Made by a program: the position numbers and the translations under genes. From Ureibacillus xyleni (lineage in GTDB: Bacteria > Bacillota > Bacilli > Bacillales_A > Planococcaceae), in assembly GCF_900217795.1 (NCBI RefSeq), contig NZ_OBMQ01000004.1, positions 62,001-126,000 on the forward strand: a stretch of 64,000 nucleotides of DNA, read 5' to 3'. The notes under the pieces are model-generated. The model did no database searches and was not told the origin of the DNA. It was given only the letters and a program-made list of their open reading frames with translations. This document shows, piece by piece, positions 36,219 to 45,078 of this stretch. Numbering within the stretch: the stretch's first letter is position 1; the number at the start of each line of letters is the position of its first letter.

Positions 36219-36674
36219 AGCTTGTTTTGATTGGATTAGACGTTTTAAAATTTGGATTTGTCCTAAATGCATTGCTTCGTGGAAAGCGCCAAAAGCTGCT
36301 AATTCCCCAACTGTTTTATTGCCGATAAATGGTTTTTCTAGTTGTACTTGTAAGGATTCATCGGAAATTTCATTGATACGTTGGAGTTGCTCTTGTAACT
36401 TTTCTAGAATCTCTTCTACTGAAGGTACATCGTTTGTCCAATCAGCTGGTTTAGTCCCACTAGCAAAGTTTTCATTGAAGTTATCGGGCAGATTTTTTTG
36501 GCCATTAAATAAGAATAATTCACCCGCTGATAAAATGTGCCCAAGTTGCCAATGAATATTGTTATTAAACCCTTCTGGAATAGACTCAAATACTTCAGGT
36601 GTAACGCCTTCTAAAATACTAACAATGCTTTTTCTAGTTACTGCGAATTGTCTTTTTATTAAATTACTACCCAT
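36216..36674 (-). CDS. DinB-superfamily protein
   Basis: A 152-residue four-helix protein with the DinB metal triad pattern: IHWQLGHI and FHEAMHLGQ supply His residues. Family members include thiol-transferases and stress proteins. The ATG at 36674 follows GGGAGGG. Confidence 0.8.
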   Translation of the reverse strand: MGSNLIKRQFAVTRKSIVSILEGVTPEVFESIPEGFNNNIHWQLGHILSAGELFLFNGQKNLPDNFNENFASGTKPADWTNDVPSVEEILEKLQEQLQRINEISDESLQVQLEKPFIGNKTVGELAAFGAFHEAMHLGQIQILKRLIQSKQA

Positions 36675-36761
36675 ATTTAATTCCCTCCCAATATTCAATA
36701 ATATACCAAGCTAACCAATTAAAGTCTACTAAACTACCTTACGTAAAGTTTGGAAATCATA

Positions 36762-36813
36762 TTGTAATGTTGTGGAATTTTGGTATTATATATATGAGCA
36801 CATGTTCATATAT
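36762..36813 (+). promoter_or_regulatory. czcO promoter with CzrA/ArsR-type operator
   Basis: TTGTAA (36762-36767), 16 bp, TATTAT (36784-36789) precede an inverted repeat ATATATGA-N8-TCATATAT (36790-36813) that covers the transcription start. It closely resembles the ATATGAACA-type operators of the ArsR/SmtB metal sensors such as CzrA. Zinc or cobalt should relieve repression. Confidence 0.65.
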
Positions 36814-36833
36814 TAAAAGGGGATAAGATTAAA

Positions 36834-37877
36834 ATGTATAACACAATTGTAATCGGGGCAGGGCAGGCAGGGCTTGCGGTTGGATATTATTTAAAACAAA
36901 TGAATCAACATTTTTTAATTTTAGATAAAGGGCAAGAAGTGGGGGAGAGCTGGATTAACCGGTATGACTCTTTAGTTTTATTCACACCTAGAATGTACAA
37001 TGCCTTACCAGCTCTTCCATTTGAAGGGGAGGCTCATGGATTACCCGATAAAAATGAAGTTGTGTCATACTTAAAAAAATATGCTCTCCATTTCAAGCTT
37101 CCTATTCAATTTAAAACTGAAGTAATACAAGTGGAGCAAAAAGAAGGCATTTTTCATATTGAAACGAATCAAGGTGTCTTTCAATCTCACAATCTAATTA
37201 TCGCAACTGGCGCATTTCAAACACCATATATTCCAGCAATGTCAAAGAATATTTCAAAAGAGGTTGTACAGCTTCATTCGACACAATACCGAAATCCAAG
37301 CCAACTAAGAGATGGAAATGTTTTAGTCGTTGGAGGAGGGAATAGTGGCGCCCAAATTGCTGTGGAGTTATCAAAGGAACGCAAAACCTACCTAGCGATT
37401 AGTAAAAAATTATCTTATTTGCCTACGATATTATTAAAGAAAAGTATTTTCTGGTGGTTTGATCGATTAGGATTACTAAAGGCTGATGCAAATTCTTTTA
37501 TTGGAAAGTTAATTCAAAAAAAGGGTGATCCGATTTTTGGCTATGAATTACAAGATGCAATTAAGAATAATAAAGTATTTATGAAGCCAAAAGTAATAGA
37601 TGGAAAAAATACTGATATAACTTTTAACGATCAAACTACGCTTAACGTGGATAACATTATCTGGGCTACAGGTTTTATTTCAATTTTTCCATGGTTAGAT
37701 ATAAATGGAGTAGTTAGCGACGATGGAAAAGTCATCCATCAGCGCGGCGTTACAGATGTGAAGGGTCTTTATTTTATTGGATTGCCATGGCAATATCGCC
37801 GTGGTTCAGGTCTTCTGCAAGGTGTTGGGTATGATGCAGAATTTATCGTCCAACATCTAAAAAAATATTATAATTAA
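36834..37877 (+). CDS. czcO: CzcO-like flavin-dependent oxidoreductase
   Basis: A 347-residue flavin monooxygenase-type protein. FAD motif VIGAGQAGLAVGYYLK (about 6-21), second dinucleotide motif VVGGGNSGAQIA (about 163-174), and IWATGF. The beginning MYNTIVIGAGQAGL...DKGQEVGESW matches B. subtilis CzcO (formerly TrkA), which is in a CzrA-controlled operon with the czcD zinc exporter. Here no czcD gene is adjacent. The reaction is unknown. Confidence 0.85.
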   Translation: MYNTIVIGAGQAGLAVGYYLKQMNQHFLILDKGQEVGESWINRYDSLVLFTPRMYNALPALPFEGEAHGLPDKNEVVSYLKKYALHFKLPIQFKTEVIQVEQKEGIFHIETNQGVFQSHNLIIATGAFQTPYIPAMSKNISKEVVQLHSTQYRNPSQLRDGNVLVVGGGNSGAQIAVELSKERKTYLAISKKLSYLPTILLKKSIFWWFDRLGLLKADANSFIGKLIQKKGDPIFGYELQDAIKNNKVFMKPKVIDGKNTDITFNDQTTLNVDNIIWATGFISIFPWLDINGVVSDDGKVIHQRGVTDVKGLYFIGLPWQYRRGSGLLQGVGYDAEFIVQHLKKYYN

Positions 37878-37938
37878 AAAAATATATTTGGAAAAATAAA
37901 TCATATACATGTAGGGAGTTGATATGAGGAGGGACTAA

Positions 37939-38727
37939 ATGGCTAATCCAATCGTTGCAAGGTCATTAAATGAAATTCAATTTTGGTCAAGAATTATGAA
38001 AGAGCACGCGTTATTTTTATCTTTAGGCTTCACATATGACCAAAAGAACCTCGTTTTAGAAGCGCAGCATTTTATTCAAGTATTTGAAAGGGTAGAGGAA
38101 AAGTTAAGTAGGTTTTCAATAAACTCTGATATCCAACTAGTAAAAGCTTTCAATACAGAGGTTTATCAACATGCTGTAGATATTTGGGCATTCAAAAGAA
38201 AAGTTTTAGGTTTAACTTTAAGATGTGAAATTACCTCCAATAATTATCCTTTATTAGTTGACCATATTAGTAGAGAAGCTGCTTATTTTGCCAATCGCTT
38301 AAAAGAATTAAATCAAGGAATTCTTGCTCCTAAACCTGAAGCCATTATCAAAGAAAATGTTTTCTTCTTAAAAATAATGGCGGACCATGCGAAGTTTATT
38401 GGCCATCTTTTAGATCCTTCCGAAAGAAAATTGGTGGACCAAGCAAGAGAGTTTAGCCATGATTTCGATCAGCTGTTATTCCAAGCGATGGATCTTGATT
38501 CAATGCGCCCTCAATCTGAAACAAAGCCAATCTTAAGTCAATTTTTAGATCAAAATCGGGTATCTGTCACGTCGTTAAGAGATTTTAAAAAGACAGCTCG
38601 AGACTTAATCGAGGCATGTCGAATTAAAAGTAACATTCACCCGTTACTTGCTGACCATACTTTTAGAGAAGCTGAAAGGTTTTTAGAAATTATTGATTTA
38701 TATGAAGTAAGTTTGAATAAAAATTAA
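37939..38727 (+). CDS. DUF2935 protein
   Basis: A 262-residue protein with two related helical-bundle halves (about 5-125 and 135-255). Each has Glu/His patterns (EIQFWSRIMKEHALFL and ENVFFLKIMADHAKFIGHLL) typical of a possible metal-binding DUF2935 bundle. GAGGAGGGA precedes the ATG. Confidence 0.8.
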   Translation: MANPIVARSLNEIQFWSRIMKEHALFLSLGFTYDQKNLVLEAQHFIQVFERVEEKLSRFSINSDIQLVKAFNTEVYQHAVDIWAFKRKVLGLTLRCEITSNNYPLLVDHISREAAYFANRLKELNQGILAPKPEAIIKENVFFLKIMADHAKFIGHLLDPSERKLVDQAREFSHDFDQLLFQAMDLDSMRPQSETKPILSQFLDQNRVSVTSLRDFKKTARDLIEACRIKSNIHPLLADHTFREAERFLEIIDLYEVSLNKN

Positions 38728-38736
38728 TGACTAAGA

Positions 38737-38771
38737 ACGTTGATTCCGTTACGGGATTGACGTTTTTTTGT
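38737..38771 (+). terminator. Terminator of the DUF2935 gene
   Basis: Stem AACGTTGATTCC / GGGATTGACGTT with an internal TG/TG bulge, then a T run. Confidence 0.75.
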
Positions 38772-38844
38772 TTGCATAAGCAGTTATTACCAGAATAAAA
38801 AAAGCGTTCTGACTCACAATAATGAGCGTGGAGGTGAATTGAAA

Positions 38845-39024
38845 ATGGTGAAAAGAAAAAATAAACAAAATCAATTTGCAAATAACAATGAAGAGTTTGC
38901 ACTAGAAGCGAATTTTAACGGCAATCGTGAAGAATTCGGTGAAGAAATTGATTTCAATCGTAGCCGTAATCGTGATGAATTTGCCAACCAAGAACAAAAA
39001 AATAATAGACGTAAAAATCGATAA
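38845..39024 (+). CDS. Small Asn/Glu-rich protein, possibly a minor spore protein
   Basis: 59 residues with no hydrophobic segment and repeating NEEFALEANFN / REEFGEEIDFN / RDEFANQ units. The composition recalls gamma-type SASPs or YfhD-like spore proteins, but I cannot assign it. The ATG at 38845 follows GGAGGTGA. Confidence 0.5.
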   Translation: MVKRKNKQNQFANNNEEFALEANFNGNREEFGEEIDFNRSRNRDEFANQEQKNNRRKNR

Positions 39025-39032
39025 CTATACGA

Positions 39033-39060
39033 AACCTCGAATTTTGTTCGGGGTTTTTTT
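39033..39060 (+). terminator. Terminator of the small Asn/Glu-rich gene
   Basis: Stem AACCTCGAA / TTCGGGGTT followed by a T run. Confidence 0.85.
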
Positions 39061-39100
39061 ATGTAAAAAAGGTGAGTACATAAAGACTCACCACTTGAAA

Positions 39101-39286
39101 TTAAGCCATTCCACCTTGATTTTCGTCCATGTTGAAAATCACTTCTTCAAGGGATAACTTTTTTGAATTACTTTTTTCTGGATGTGATACTGTCATTAAT
39201 CCAAATTCTTCATTGTGATTGTAACGAACTTCTTCATTTGCTACATTTAGTGGGTTTTTCTTCTTTAATTTGTTTTTCTTCTTCAA
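39101..39286 (-). CDS. Small basic protein, possibly spore-associated
   Basis: 61 residues, Lys-rich at the N-terminus, containing ANEEVRYNHNEEFG, similar in style to the facing 38845 gene. The TTG start at 39286 follows AAAGGAGATGG. The two are convergent and close. Function unknown. Confidence 0.5.
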   Translation of the reverse strand: MKKKNKLKKKNPLNVANEEVRYNHNEEFGLMTVSHPEKSNSKKLSLEEVIFNMDENQGGMA

Positions 39287-39360
39287 AAGTACCATCTCCT
39301 TTCTCGACTAATATGAGTATTTTCACGAACGATTATGTACACAATAATTTGAAATTAAAT

Positions 39361-39382
39361 AAGACCCTTTAAAAAAGGGCCT
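39361..39382 (-). terminator. Terminator of the flavin oxidoreductase gene
   Basis: Stem GGCCCTTT / AAAGGGTC just downstream of the minus-strand stop; T-rich tail. Confidence 0.65.
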
Positions 39383-39392
39383 TTCGAAAAAT

Positions 39393-40511
39393 TTATGCAA
39401 TTGGAAACCAACCTGGCGTGTTAATGATAATATTCCATAGTGGATCTGGTATGACAAGTTGTTGTTGCTGCTCTTTATGAAGTGTTGTTACGATATCATT
39501 TTCTTTTCCTTCTGCAACTTTTTGTACCCAATCTGGATCGATAATAAGCTCTCTTCCAAGTGCGACAAGGGAAACTCCTGTATCCAATGCTTTCCTTGCA
39601 TCTTCAGCCGTTTGAATTCCACCAACACCGATTAACGGAACTCGATTATTAATCGTTTTTAAAAGGTACTCAATTCGAGTTTTTGAAGAATCCTCAACTC
39701 CTCGTTTTGCCGTGGAGAAAAATTGGTTTAAAGAAACATGTAAATAGGTTAATCCCTTATCTGCTAAAGCATCGACAAGTGTTAGGGTATCGCCCATTGT
39801 AATTCCGGGTGTTTCTCGTTCCTCAGGTGAAAAACGATAGCCAATGATAAAGGAAGAATCTGCATATTCGTTAACAACACTTTTTACTTTATCGACAATT
39901 GCTAAAGGAAATGTCATTCGGTTTTCAAGGCTACCACCAAAACGATCTTCCCGTCGATTCGCGTGAGGAGAGAAGAATTGTTGGATTAAATACCCGTTTG
40001 CTCCGTGAATTTCAACCCCATCATAACCTGCTTCGATTGCACGACGAGTCGTTTCGCCAAATGCTTCGATAATCTCATCCACTTCTGTTTCCGTTAACGC
40101 TCTTGGAATATTAGTCGACCCTTCTGCAGGAATATTACTTGCACTTACTATTTCGTTATTTGGCACAAGCTCTGGTGGACATAATCTTCCGCCATGGAAA
40201 ATTTGCAACACAGCTTTTGCACCTTGCTCTTTAATTGCATTGGCTATTTTTCTCAAGCTTGGTATCATTTCATCTCGATCTCCGGCAAATTCACCATGGA
40301 ACCCTTTGCCATTTGCTGTTACATTCGTACAAGCCGTAACAACCATGCTAACCCCACTAGAACGACGGGCATAATATTTTACTTCTTCTTCTGTTACCGT
40401 TCCATCTGCATTAGAAGACCAGTTTGTCATTGGTGCCATAATGATACGATTTTTTAATTCAATGCCATTTGGTAATGTCAATGGTGAGAGTAAATTACTA
40501 GTAGTCATCAT
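39393..40511 (-). CDS. NADH:flavin oxidoreductase (old yellow enzyme family)
   Basis: A 372-residue FMN TIM-barrel enzyme. NRIIMAPMTNWSSNADG at the start, EIHGANGYLIQQFFSPHANRREDRFGGS (active-site His/Asn region) and VALGRELIIDPDW at the end are OYE signatures. The closest by memory is B. subtilis YqiG. It reduces activated C=C bonds; the true substrate is unknown. GGGGAGGA precedes the ATG. Confidence 0.9.
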   Translation of the reverse strand: MMTTSNLLSPLTLPNGIELKNRIIMAPMTNWSSNADGTVTEEEVKYYARRSSGVSMVVTACTNVTANGKGFHGEFAGDRDEMIPSLRKIANAIKEQGAKAVLQIFHGGRLCPPELVPNNEIVSASNIPAEGSTNIPRALTETEVDEIIEAFGETTRRAIEAGYDGVEIHGANGYLIQQFFSPHANRREDRFGGSLENRMTFPLAIVDKVKSVVNEYADSSFIIGYRFSPEERETPGITMGDTLTLVDALADKGLTYLHVSLNQFFSTAKRGVEDSSKTRIEYLLKTINNRVPLIGVGGIQTAEDARKALDTGVSLVALGRELIIDPDWVQKVAEGKENDIVTTLHKEQQQQLVIPDPLWNIIINTPGWFPIA

Positions 40512-40558
40512 TTTTCCTCCCCTTAGTAAAATCCATTGTTATCGTATAAAAAAACTAC

Positions 40559-40861
40559 ATGTTTGTATATAAAAATGCTCTTGGACAATCGTTGGCATTA
40601 CAAAACCAAGGAAAAATTGCTGGAAGTGCTGCTGCATTAATTGGGGTACTTCAATATGTAATCGCAGGAATTGTTGCACCGTTAACAGGAATAGGTGAGA
40701 ATCCGGCCACCTCCATGGGGCTAGTAATGGCACTTTCTAGCTTAGGGGCTATTGTATCATTCGTGCTAATTGTTAGTCTAAAGCAATGGAAAATTACGCC
40801 ATCATCCAAAGTCAGTTTAAAATTTTTAAGAATTCATAGACGTGATGAATATAAAAATTAA
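40559..40861 (+). pseudogene. Remnant of an MFS drug transporter (Bcr/CflA-like)
   Basis: About 100 codons matching only the C-terminal two or three helices of a Bcr/CflA-type exporter: ALQNQGKIAGSAAALIGVLQYVIAGIVAPL. The other helices are missing, the 5' side abuts the divergent OYE promoter, and no ribosome site precedes the first ATG. I read it as a decaying fragment left by deletion. Confidence 0.7.
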
Positions 40862-40910
40862 AGGTAAGTGGTATTTAAAGCCCCGATGAATACAAAATAA
40901 GATGGAAAAA

Positions 40911-40947
40911 AAGCAACTAACTTCTTATGTAAGGAAGTTAGTTGCTT
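40911..40947 (-). terminator. Terminator of the YuzC-like gene
   Basis: Perfect stem AAGCAACTAACTTC / GAAGTTAGTTGCTT with a T run on the minus strand. It also faces the plus-strand MFS remnant. Confidence 0.85.
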
Positions 40948-40954
40948 TATTAAT

Positions 40955-41380
40955 TTACCGCCATTTTAGTACGATGGATAGTCTACAACATTCAGAATTT
41001 GAATGATGGGATATAAATTCTAATCGTAAACTATCGGGGTTATAAACAGCTTCTACATCGGAGGTAATTCCAATTGACTTAATTAACCGTTTTACTTCTT
41101 CACTCTCAGAAAGTTGTGCATGGTTCATTAATTTTTCATCAAAGTCTTTTGAAGATGCTAATCGATCGAGTACTAAACTGGCATCTTTCATTAACTTTTT
41201 TGTTTCGTTTGCAGATTGGTATAAATAATTGGGATCTACTGGGGGATACGGATTTTGATTCGATGGATTGGGTGTTTGTTGTAACAGCCTATGATCCACA
41301 GAAGGTCTCTGGTGAACAGGTCGATAAGAAATTGGCGCATATGGAGAGTGAAAATATCGTGGATGGTAAAAATAATACAC
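40955..41380 (-). CDS. yuzC: YuzC-like inner spore coat protein
   Basis: A 141-residue protein with a Tyr/Pro/His-rich N-terminus (YYFYHPRYFHSPYAPISYRP) and a helical C-terminal part containing SANETKKLMKDASLVLDRL, which resembles B. subtilis YuzC. The GTG start at 41380 fits AAAGGAGG better than the ATG two codons upstream. Probably an inner-coat component. Confidence 0.65.
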   Translation of the reverse strand: MYYFYHPRYFHSPYAPISYRPVHQRPSVDHRLLQQTPNPSNQNPYPPVDPNYLYQSANETKKLMKDASLVLDRLASSKDFDEKLMNHAQLSESEEVKRLIKSIGITSDVEAVYNPDSLRLEFISHHSNSECCRLSIVLKWR

Positions 41381-41535
41381 TCGCATGCCTCCTTTTAGGG
41401 AAATTCTTACAAAAGCATTTAAAACTATGTTATGTATTTACTAAACTCTTATATAGGACGATAACCTTAGAAATAAAATTTACCTCCAGTGAAAACTGTA
41501 TTCATGGAGCCCAGCACTGAAGGTAATGTAAATAG

Positions 41536-41712
41536 TTATGACATTAATTTATCGTCTTGAGACAAAGCCACATCATAATCTTCCAGTATGGTACTAAAAT
41601 CGTAACCTTTTTCTTCCATCATACTTTCTAAATATGTTTTACATTGATTTAGTTGACCTTGCATCGAATTGAGCATTGCATACATATTGAAAAGTGTATT
41701 TTTATCATCCAT
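41536..41712 (-). CDS. Small acidic protein of unknown function
   Basis: 58 residues, probably helical (MDDKNTLFNMYAMLNSMQGQ), with an acidic C-terminus. The ATG at 41712 follows AGAAGGA. It is next to the YuzC-like gene, so it may also be spore-related. Confidence 0.5.
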   Translation of the reverse strand: MDDKNTLFNMYAMLNSMQGQLNQCKTYLESMMEEKGYDFSTILEDYDVALSQDDKLMS

Positions 41713-41829
41713 TAATGTTCCTTCTCTCTGTCGTTTATACATAAATAATCATCCCCCATAATTGTGGAAATTATGTATTGACTTTGCCACGATATTTAAC
41801 AAAAAATGTACGCAATGCTTGATAGAATT

Positions 41830-41864
41830 CCTTATAAAACTTCTATATAGTTAGTTTTATAAGG
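41830..41864. promoter_or_regulatory. 12-bp inverted repeat covering the ribosome site of the HTH-AbrB gene
   Basis: CCTTATAAAACT (41830-41841) and AGTTTTATAAGG (41853-41864) are perfect inverted repeats with an 11-bp spacer. The right arm includes the first bases of the AAGGAG ribosome site. It could be an autoregulatory operator or an RNA hairpin that hides the Shine-Dalgarno. Confidence 0.65.
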
Positions 41865-41874
41865 AGTTGTCGAT

Positions 41875-42315
41875 ATGATAAGTATGAATATACGATTATT
41901 GCGTAAAAAACATAAATTGAGTCAGGAAATGCTCGCTGAAAAAGTAAATGTTTCCCGGCAAACCATCGCAAAGTGGGAAAGTGGTGAAGCATTACCAGAC
42001 ATTGAAAAGTGTAAAATACTAGCGGATGTTTTTCAGATTACACTCGATCAATTATCAAATGATATGTCAGAAGAGCAAATTGAACATTTGGGACCAAAAG
42101 GAAAACACTTTTTTGGGGTAGTGAAAGTTGGAGAGCGCGGCCAAATTGTTATTCCAAAACAGGCGAGGGAGCTATATCACATTCATGCCGGCGATAAGTT
42201 CATCGTGTTAGGTGACGATGAATCAAAAGGAATCGCCATATTAAAAAGTGAGCAAATTTTAGAATTTGCTGAATTAGTTCGAAACACAAAGGTAGAAGGA
42301 GAGCAAGATGAGTAA
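41875..42315 (+). CDS. HTH (XRE) plus AbrB/SpoVT-type transcriptional regulator
   Basis: A 146-residue protein with an N-terminal XRE helix-turn-helix (about 5-60: LSQEMLAEKVNVSRQTIAKWESG) and a C-terminal AbrB-like swapped-hairpin domain (about 82-125: VKVGERGQIVIPKQARELYHIHAGDKFIVLGD). Two DNA-binding folds in one chain are unusual. It overlaps the glycosyltransferase gene by 8 bp and is preceded by an inverted repeat, so it probably autoregulates the pair. Confidence 0.85.
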   Translation: MISMNIRLLRKKHKLSQEMLAEKVNVSRQTIAKWESGEALPDIEKCKILADVFQITLDQLSNDMSEEQIEHLGPKGKHFFGVVKVGERGQIVIPKQARELYHIHAGDKFIVLGDDESKGIAILKSEQILEFAELVRNTKVEGEQDE

Positions 42316-43480
42316 AATTGTATTTTTCTCAATTCCTGCCCATGGTCATACAAATCCAACAATCCCTGTTGTTTCTGAGTTAGTGAAAAGAGGGCATGAA
42401 GTTTGGTATTATTCATTCAATGAATTTCAAACAAAAATTGAACGTTCTGGAGCAACGTTTATTTCTTGTGATGACTTTTTACCGTCAATTACAGAAAAAG
42501 AGATAGCTAGAAAAGCAGGAAAAGATTTTGCATCATTAATTGAAATGGTCATTGATACAACGATTGCCTTAGAAGACAAAGTATGTAAAGAACTAAAAGA
42601 ATTGCAACCAGATTGTATTGTCAGTGACTCGTTATGTTTATGGGGAAAATTATTCGCTAAAAAACTTTCTATTCCTTTTGTTTGTTCAACAACTTCTTTT
42701 GCATTTAATCAACATACCGCAAAACTAATGAAGCGCGGAATAAAAGAAATCATTAACATGCTCATTGGGATGCCGAGGATTCATAAAAAAATACAACTAC
42801 TTAAAAGCCACGGCTATCAAGTAGAAAATTTCGTTTCGATTATCGAAAATGATAAAGATACAAACACGATTGTTTATACGACAAAAGAATTTCAACCAAT
42901 GGCACAAACTTTCTCTGAAAAATTCACCTTTGTAGGTCCTTCAATTGAAAATGCCAATAAAATAATTACAAATAAAAGTAAGAAAGTTATATACATTTCC
43001 TTAGGTACAGTAATAAATCAAAACTATCATTTTTATCGTCATTGCATCGAAGCTTTTACAAAAAGTAATTATGAAGTCATTATGTCAGTTGGTGATCATA
43101 CGAATATCGCTTCACTTGGAAGATTACCCGACCACTTTACGGTGAAAAATTCAGTTAATCAAATTGAAGTTTTACAAAAGGCTGATGTGTTTATTACCCA
43201 CTGTGGAATGAACAGTGTGAGTGAAAGTTTATATTTTGGGGTTCCGATGATTGTATATCCGTTCCATAGTGAACAAAAGCTTGTTGCGAAACAAGTGGAA
43301 GATTATGGAGCAGGGGTAAGATTAACAGCATTGAAAGCGAGTAATTTAGTAAACGTGGTAGAGATGGTTTTCACAAACGACAAATACAAAAAAAATGCGG
43401 TCAAACTTTCAGAAAGTTTTCGAAGTGCTGGTGGTGCAAAAAAAGCAGCTGACGTCATTTTACAAGTGGCTCAACAGTAA
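42308..43480 (+). CDS. MGT-type UDP-glycosyltransferase
   Basis: A 390-residue GT1 enzyme. The N-terminal acceptor domain starts FFSIPAHGHTNPTIPVV, and the donor site is HCGMNSVSESLYFGVPMIVYP with a final EQKLVAKQVEDYGAG. It resembles Bacillus YjiC/YdhE-like enzymes that glycosylate small hydrophobic aglycones, including macrolides. It is translationally coupled to the HTH-AbrB regulator, so the regulator may sense a toxic substrate. Confidence 0.85.
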   Translation: MSKIVFFSIPAHGHTNPTIPVVSELVKRGHEVWYYSFNEFQTKIERSGATFISCDDFLPSITEKEIARKAGKDFASLIEMVIDTTIALEDKVCKELKELQPDCIVSDSLCLWGKLFAKKLSIPFVCSTTSFAFNQHTAKLMKRGIKEIINMLIGMPRIHKKIQLLKSHGYQVENFVSIIENDKDTNTIVYTTKEFQPMAQTFSEKFTFVGPSIENANKIITNKSKKVIYISLGTVINQNYHFYRHCIEAFTKSNYEVIMSVGDHTNIASLGRLPDHFTVKNSVNQIEVLQKADVFITHCGMNSVSESLYFGVPMIVYPFHSEQKLVAKQVEDYGAGVRLTALKASNLVNVVEMVFTNDKYKKNAVKLSESFRSAGGAKKAADVILQVAQQ

Positions 43481-43483
43481 AGA

Positions 43484-43511
43484 GCATTCGCGCTTATTCA
43501 TGCGCGAATGC
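43484..43511. repeat. Inverted repeat between glycosyltransferase and gudB
   Basis: Perfect arms GCATTCGCGC / GCGCGAATGC between the convergent genes. There is no clear T run on either side, so it is a weak terminator or another structure. Confidence 0.5.
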
Positions 43512-43522
43512 GTAAGGATTCC

Positions 43523-44854
43523 TTAAGCTTTACATTTAAAAGGCATTGACCAATCTTTAATCCAACCACGTGCTTTGTAAGCTTCTGCAATTCGTCCAAC
43601 GCCTACAATATAAGCAGCTTCTCGCATATTCACTTGCTTTTCCTGATGCATTTTGTGAACGTCTTCAAAGGCGTGAATCATTTTTTCCTCTAGCTTCGCG
43701 TTTACTTCTTCTTCTTTCCAATAATATCCCATATTATTTTGAACCCATTCAAAATAAGACACTGTCACTCCACCAGAATTACAAAGTATATCCGGAATGA
43801 CGAATATGCCTTTTTCGTTTAAAATACGGTCACCATCAGGGGTTGTCGGTCCATTCGCTGCTTCAGCAAGGATTTTTGCTTGAATTTGTGGCGCTGTTTC
43901 AGTCGTTATTTGGTTCTCAAGAGCAGCTGGAATTAGTATGTCTACTGGTAAACTAAACAATTGCTCACTCTCAAGGTTATTAGTACCAGGAAAATCGACA
44001 ACAGATTTTGTATTAGAAACAAATTGCTGTAAGGCAGGGATATCAATGCCATTTTCATTATATATTCCGCCTTTTATATCCGTGATTGCAACAATTTTCA
44101 CTCCTAGTTGGTGAAGGAACTTTGCTGTCATACTTCCGACATTGCCAAACCCTTGGATAGCTGCAGTGGCACCTTGCAGAGGGATATTTAATTTTTTTGC
44201 AGCTTCTGCAATCGAAATAACGACTCCACGGCCAGTTGCTTCAACTCTTCCTTGTGAACCGCCCACGATGATTGGTTTTCCGGTAATAAAACCTGGAACA
44301 TTATATCCACGTAAACGATCATATTCATCGAGCATCCAACCCATGATTTGCGGGTTCGTATTCACATCAGGTGCTGGGATATCTTTCTCAGGGCCAATAA
44401 TTGGTGTGATTGCTCGGATATAGCCACGGCTTAAGTTTTCCAACTCACATTCTGATAATTGTCTTGGGTCCACAATGACACCACCTTTACCGCCACCAAA
44501 AGGAAGACCAAGAATTGCTGATTTCAGCGACATCCACATGGAAAGCGCTTTTACTTCATCAATATTAACATTTGGATGAAAACGAATTCCACCTTTAGCC
44601 GGACCTAATATATCTGAATGTTGGGAACGGTACCCTGTAAAGCTTTTGATCGAGCCATCATCCATTCTTACTGGTATGGATACTTCTAAAACACGAATAG
44701 GTTTTTCGAGAATACGGTAAACATCTTCATTTAATTGTAAAGCCATGACGGATTCTTTTAAAAGGGACTTTACGATTTCATATGGATTTTCGCTAGTATT
44801 TGCTGTTATTGGAGATTCTACCTTAGATTCAGGTACATCGTTCATCATTGTCAA
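43523..44854 (-). CDS. gudB: NAD-dependent glutamate dehydrogenase, RocG/GudB-type
   Basis: About 443 residues. The active site LPFGGGKGGVIVDP and GPAKGGIRFHP, plus a Rossmann domain (AAIQGFGNVGSMTAKFL), identify a hexameric catabolic GDH converting glutamate to 2-oxoglutarate and ammonia. The start is TTG at 44854 after GGAGGAG; ATG at 44848 is possible. It has a slightly longer N-terminus than B. subtilis RocG. It lies divergent from a GGDEF gene. Confidence 0.93.
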   Translation of the reverse strand: MTMMNDVPESKVESPITANTSENPYEIVKSLLKESVMALQLNEDVYRILEKPIRVLEVSIPVRMDDGSIKSFTGYRSQHSDILGPAKGGIRFHPNVNIDEVKALSMWMSLKSAILGLPFGGGKGGVIVDPRQLSECELENLSRGYIRAITPIIGPEKDIPAPDVNTNPQIMGWMLDEYDRLRGYNVPGFITGKPIIVGGSQGRVEATGRGVVISIAEAAKKLNIPLQGATAAIQGFGNVGSMTAKFLHQLGVKIVAITDIKGGIYNENGIDIPALQQFVSNTKSVVDFPGTNNLESEQLFSLPVDILIPAALENQITTETAPQIQAKILAEAANGPTTPDGDRILNEKGIFVIPDILCNSGGVTVSYFEWVQNNMGYYWKEEEVNAKLEEKMIHAFEDVHKMHQEKQVNMREAAYIVGVGRIAEAYKARGWIKDWSMPFKCKA

Positions 44855-45078
44855 AATATACTCCTCCAATTGATTATTATTGATAGATTTAGAAAGTGGA
44901 GATAATAGTGAATAAGGAGTAGTTTTTTCATTTTGATAAATAATATACACTGTAAGTATTAGAGGTTAGTGTCATAGATTTGTTAAAAACCTTGCTCATA
45001 TTGGAATTGTGTTTTGTATGTTTTTCCTATATTCTTAAGCAAGAAAGATTGAATTGTCGCAACGTAAGGGTGGAACCA

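Noticed and set aside
41116-41520. Plus-strand reading frame of about 134 codons opposite the YuzC-like gene
   Set aside because: It lies antisense to the better-supported coat gene and has no ribosome site.
43484-43511. Strong terminator between glycosyltransferase and gudB
   Set aside because: The stem is perfect but neither strand has a T run, so it is listed only as an inverted repeat.
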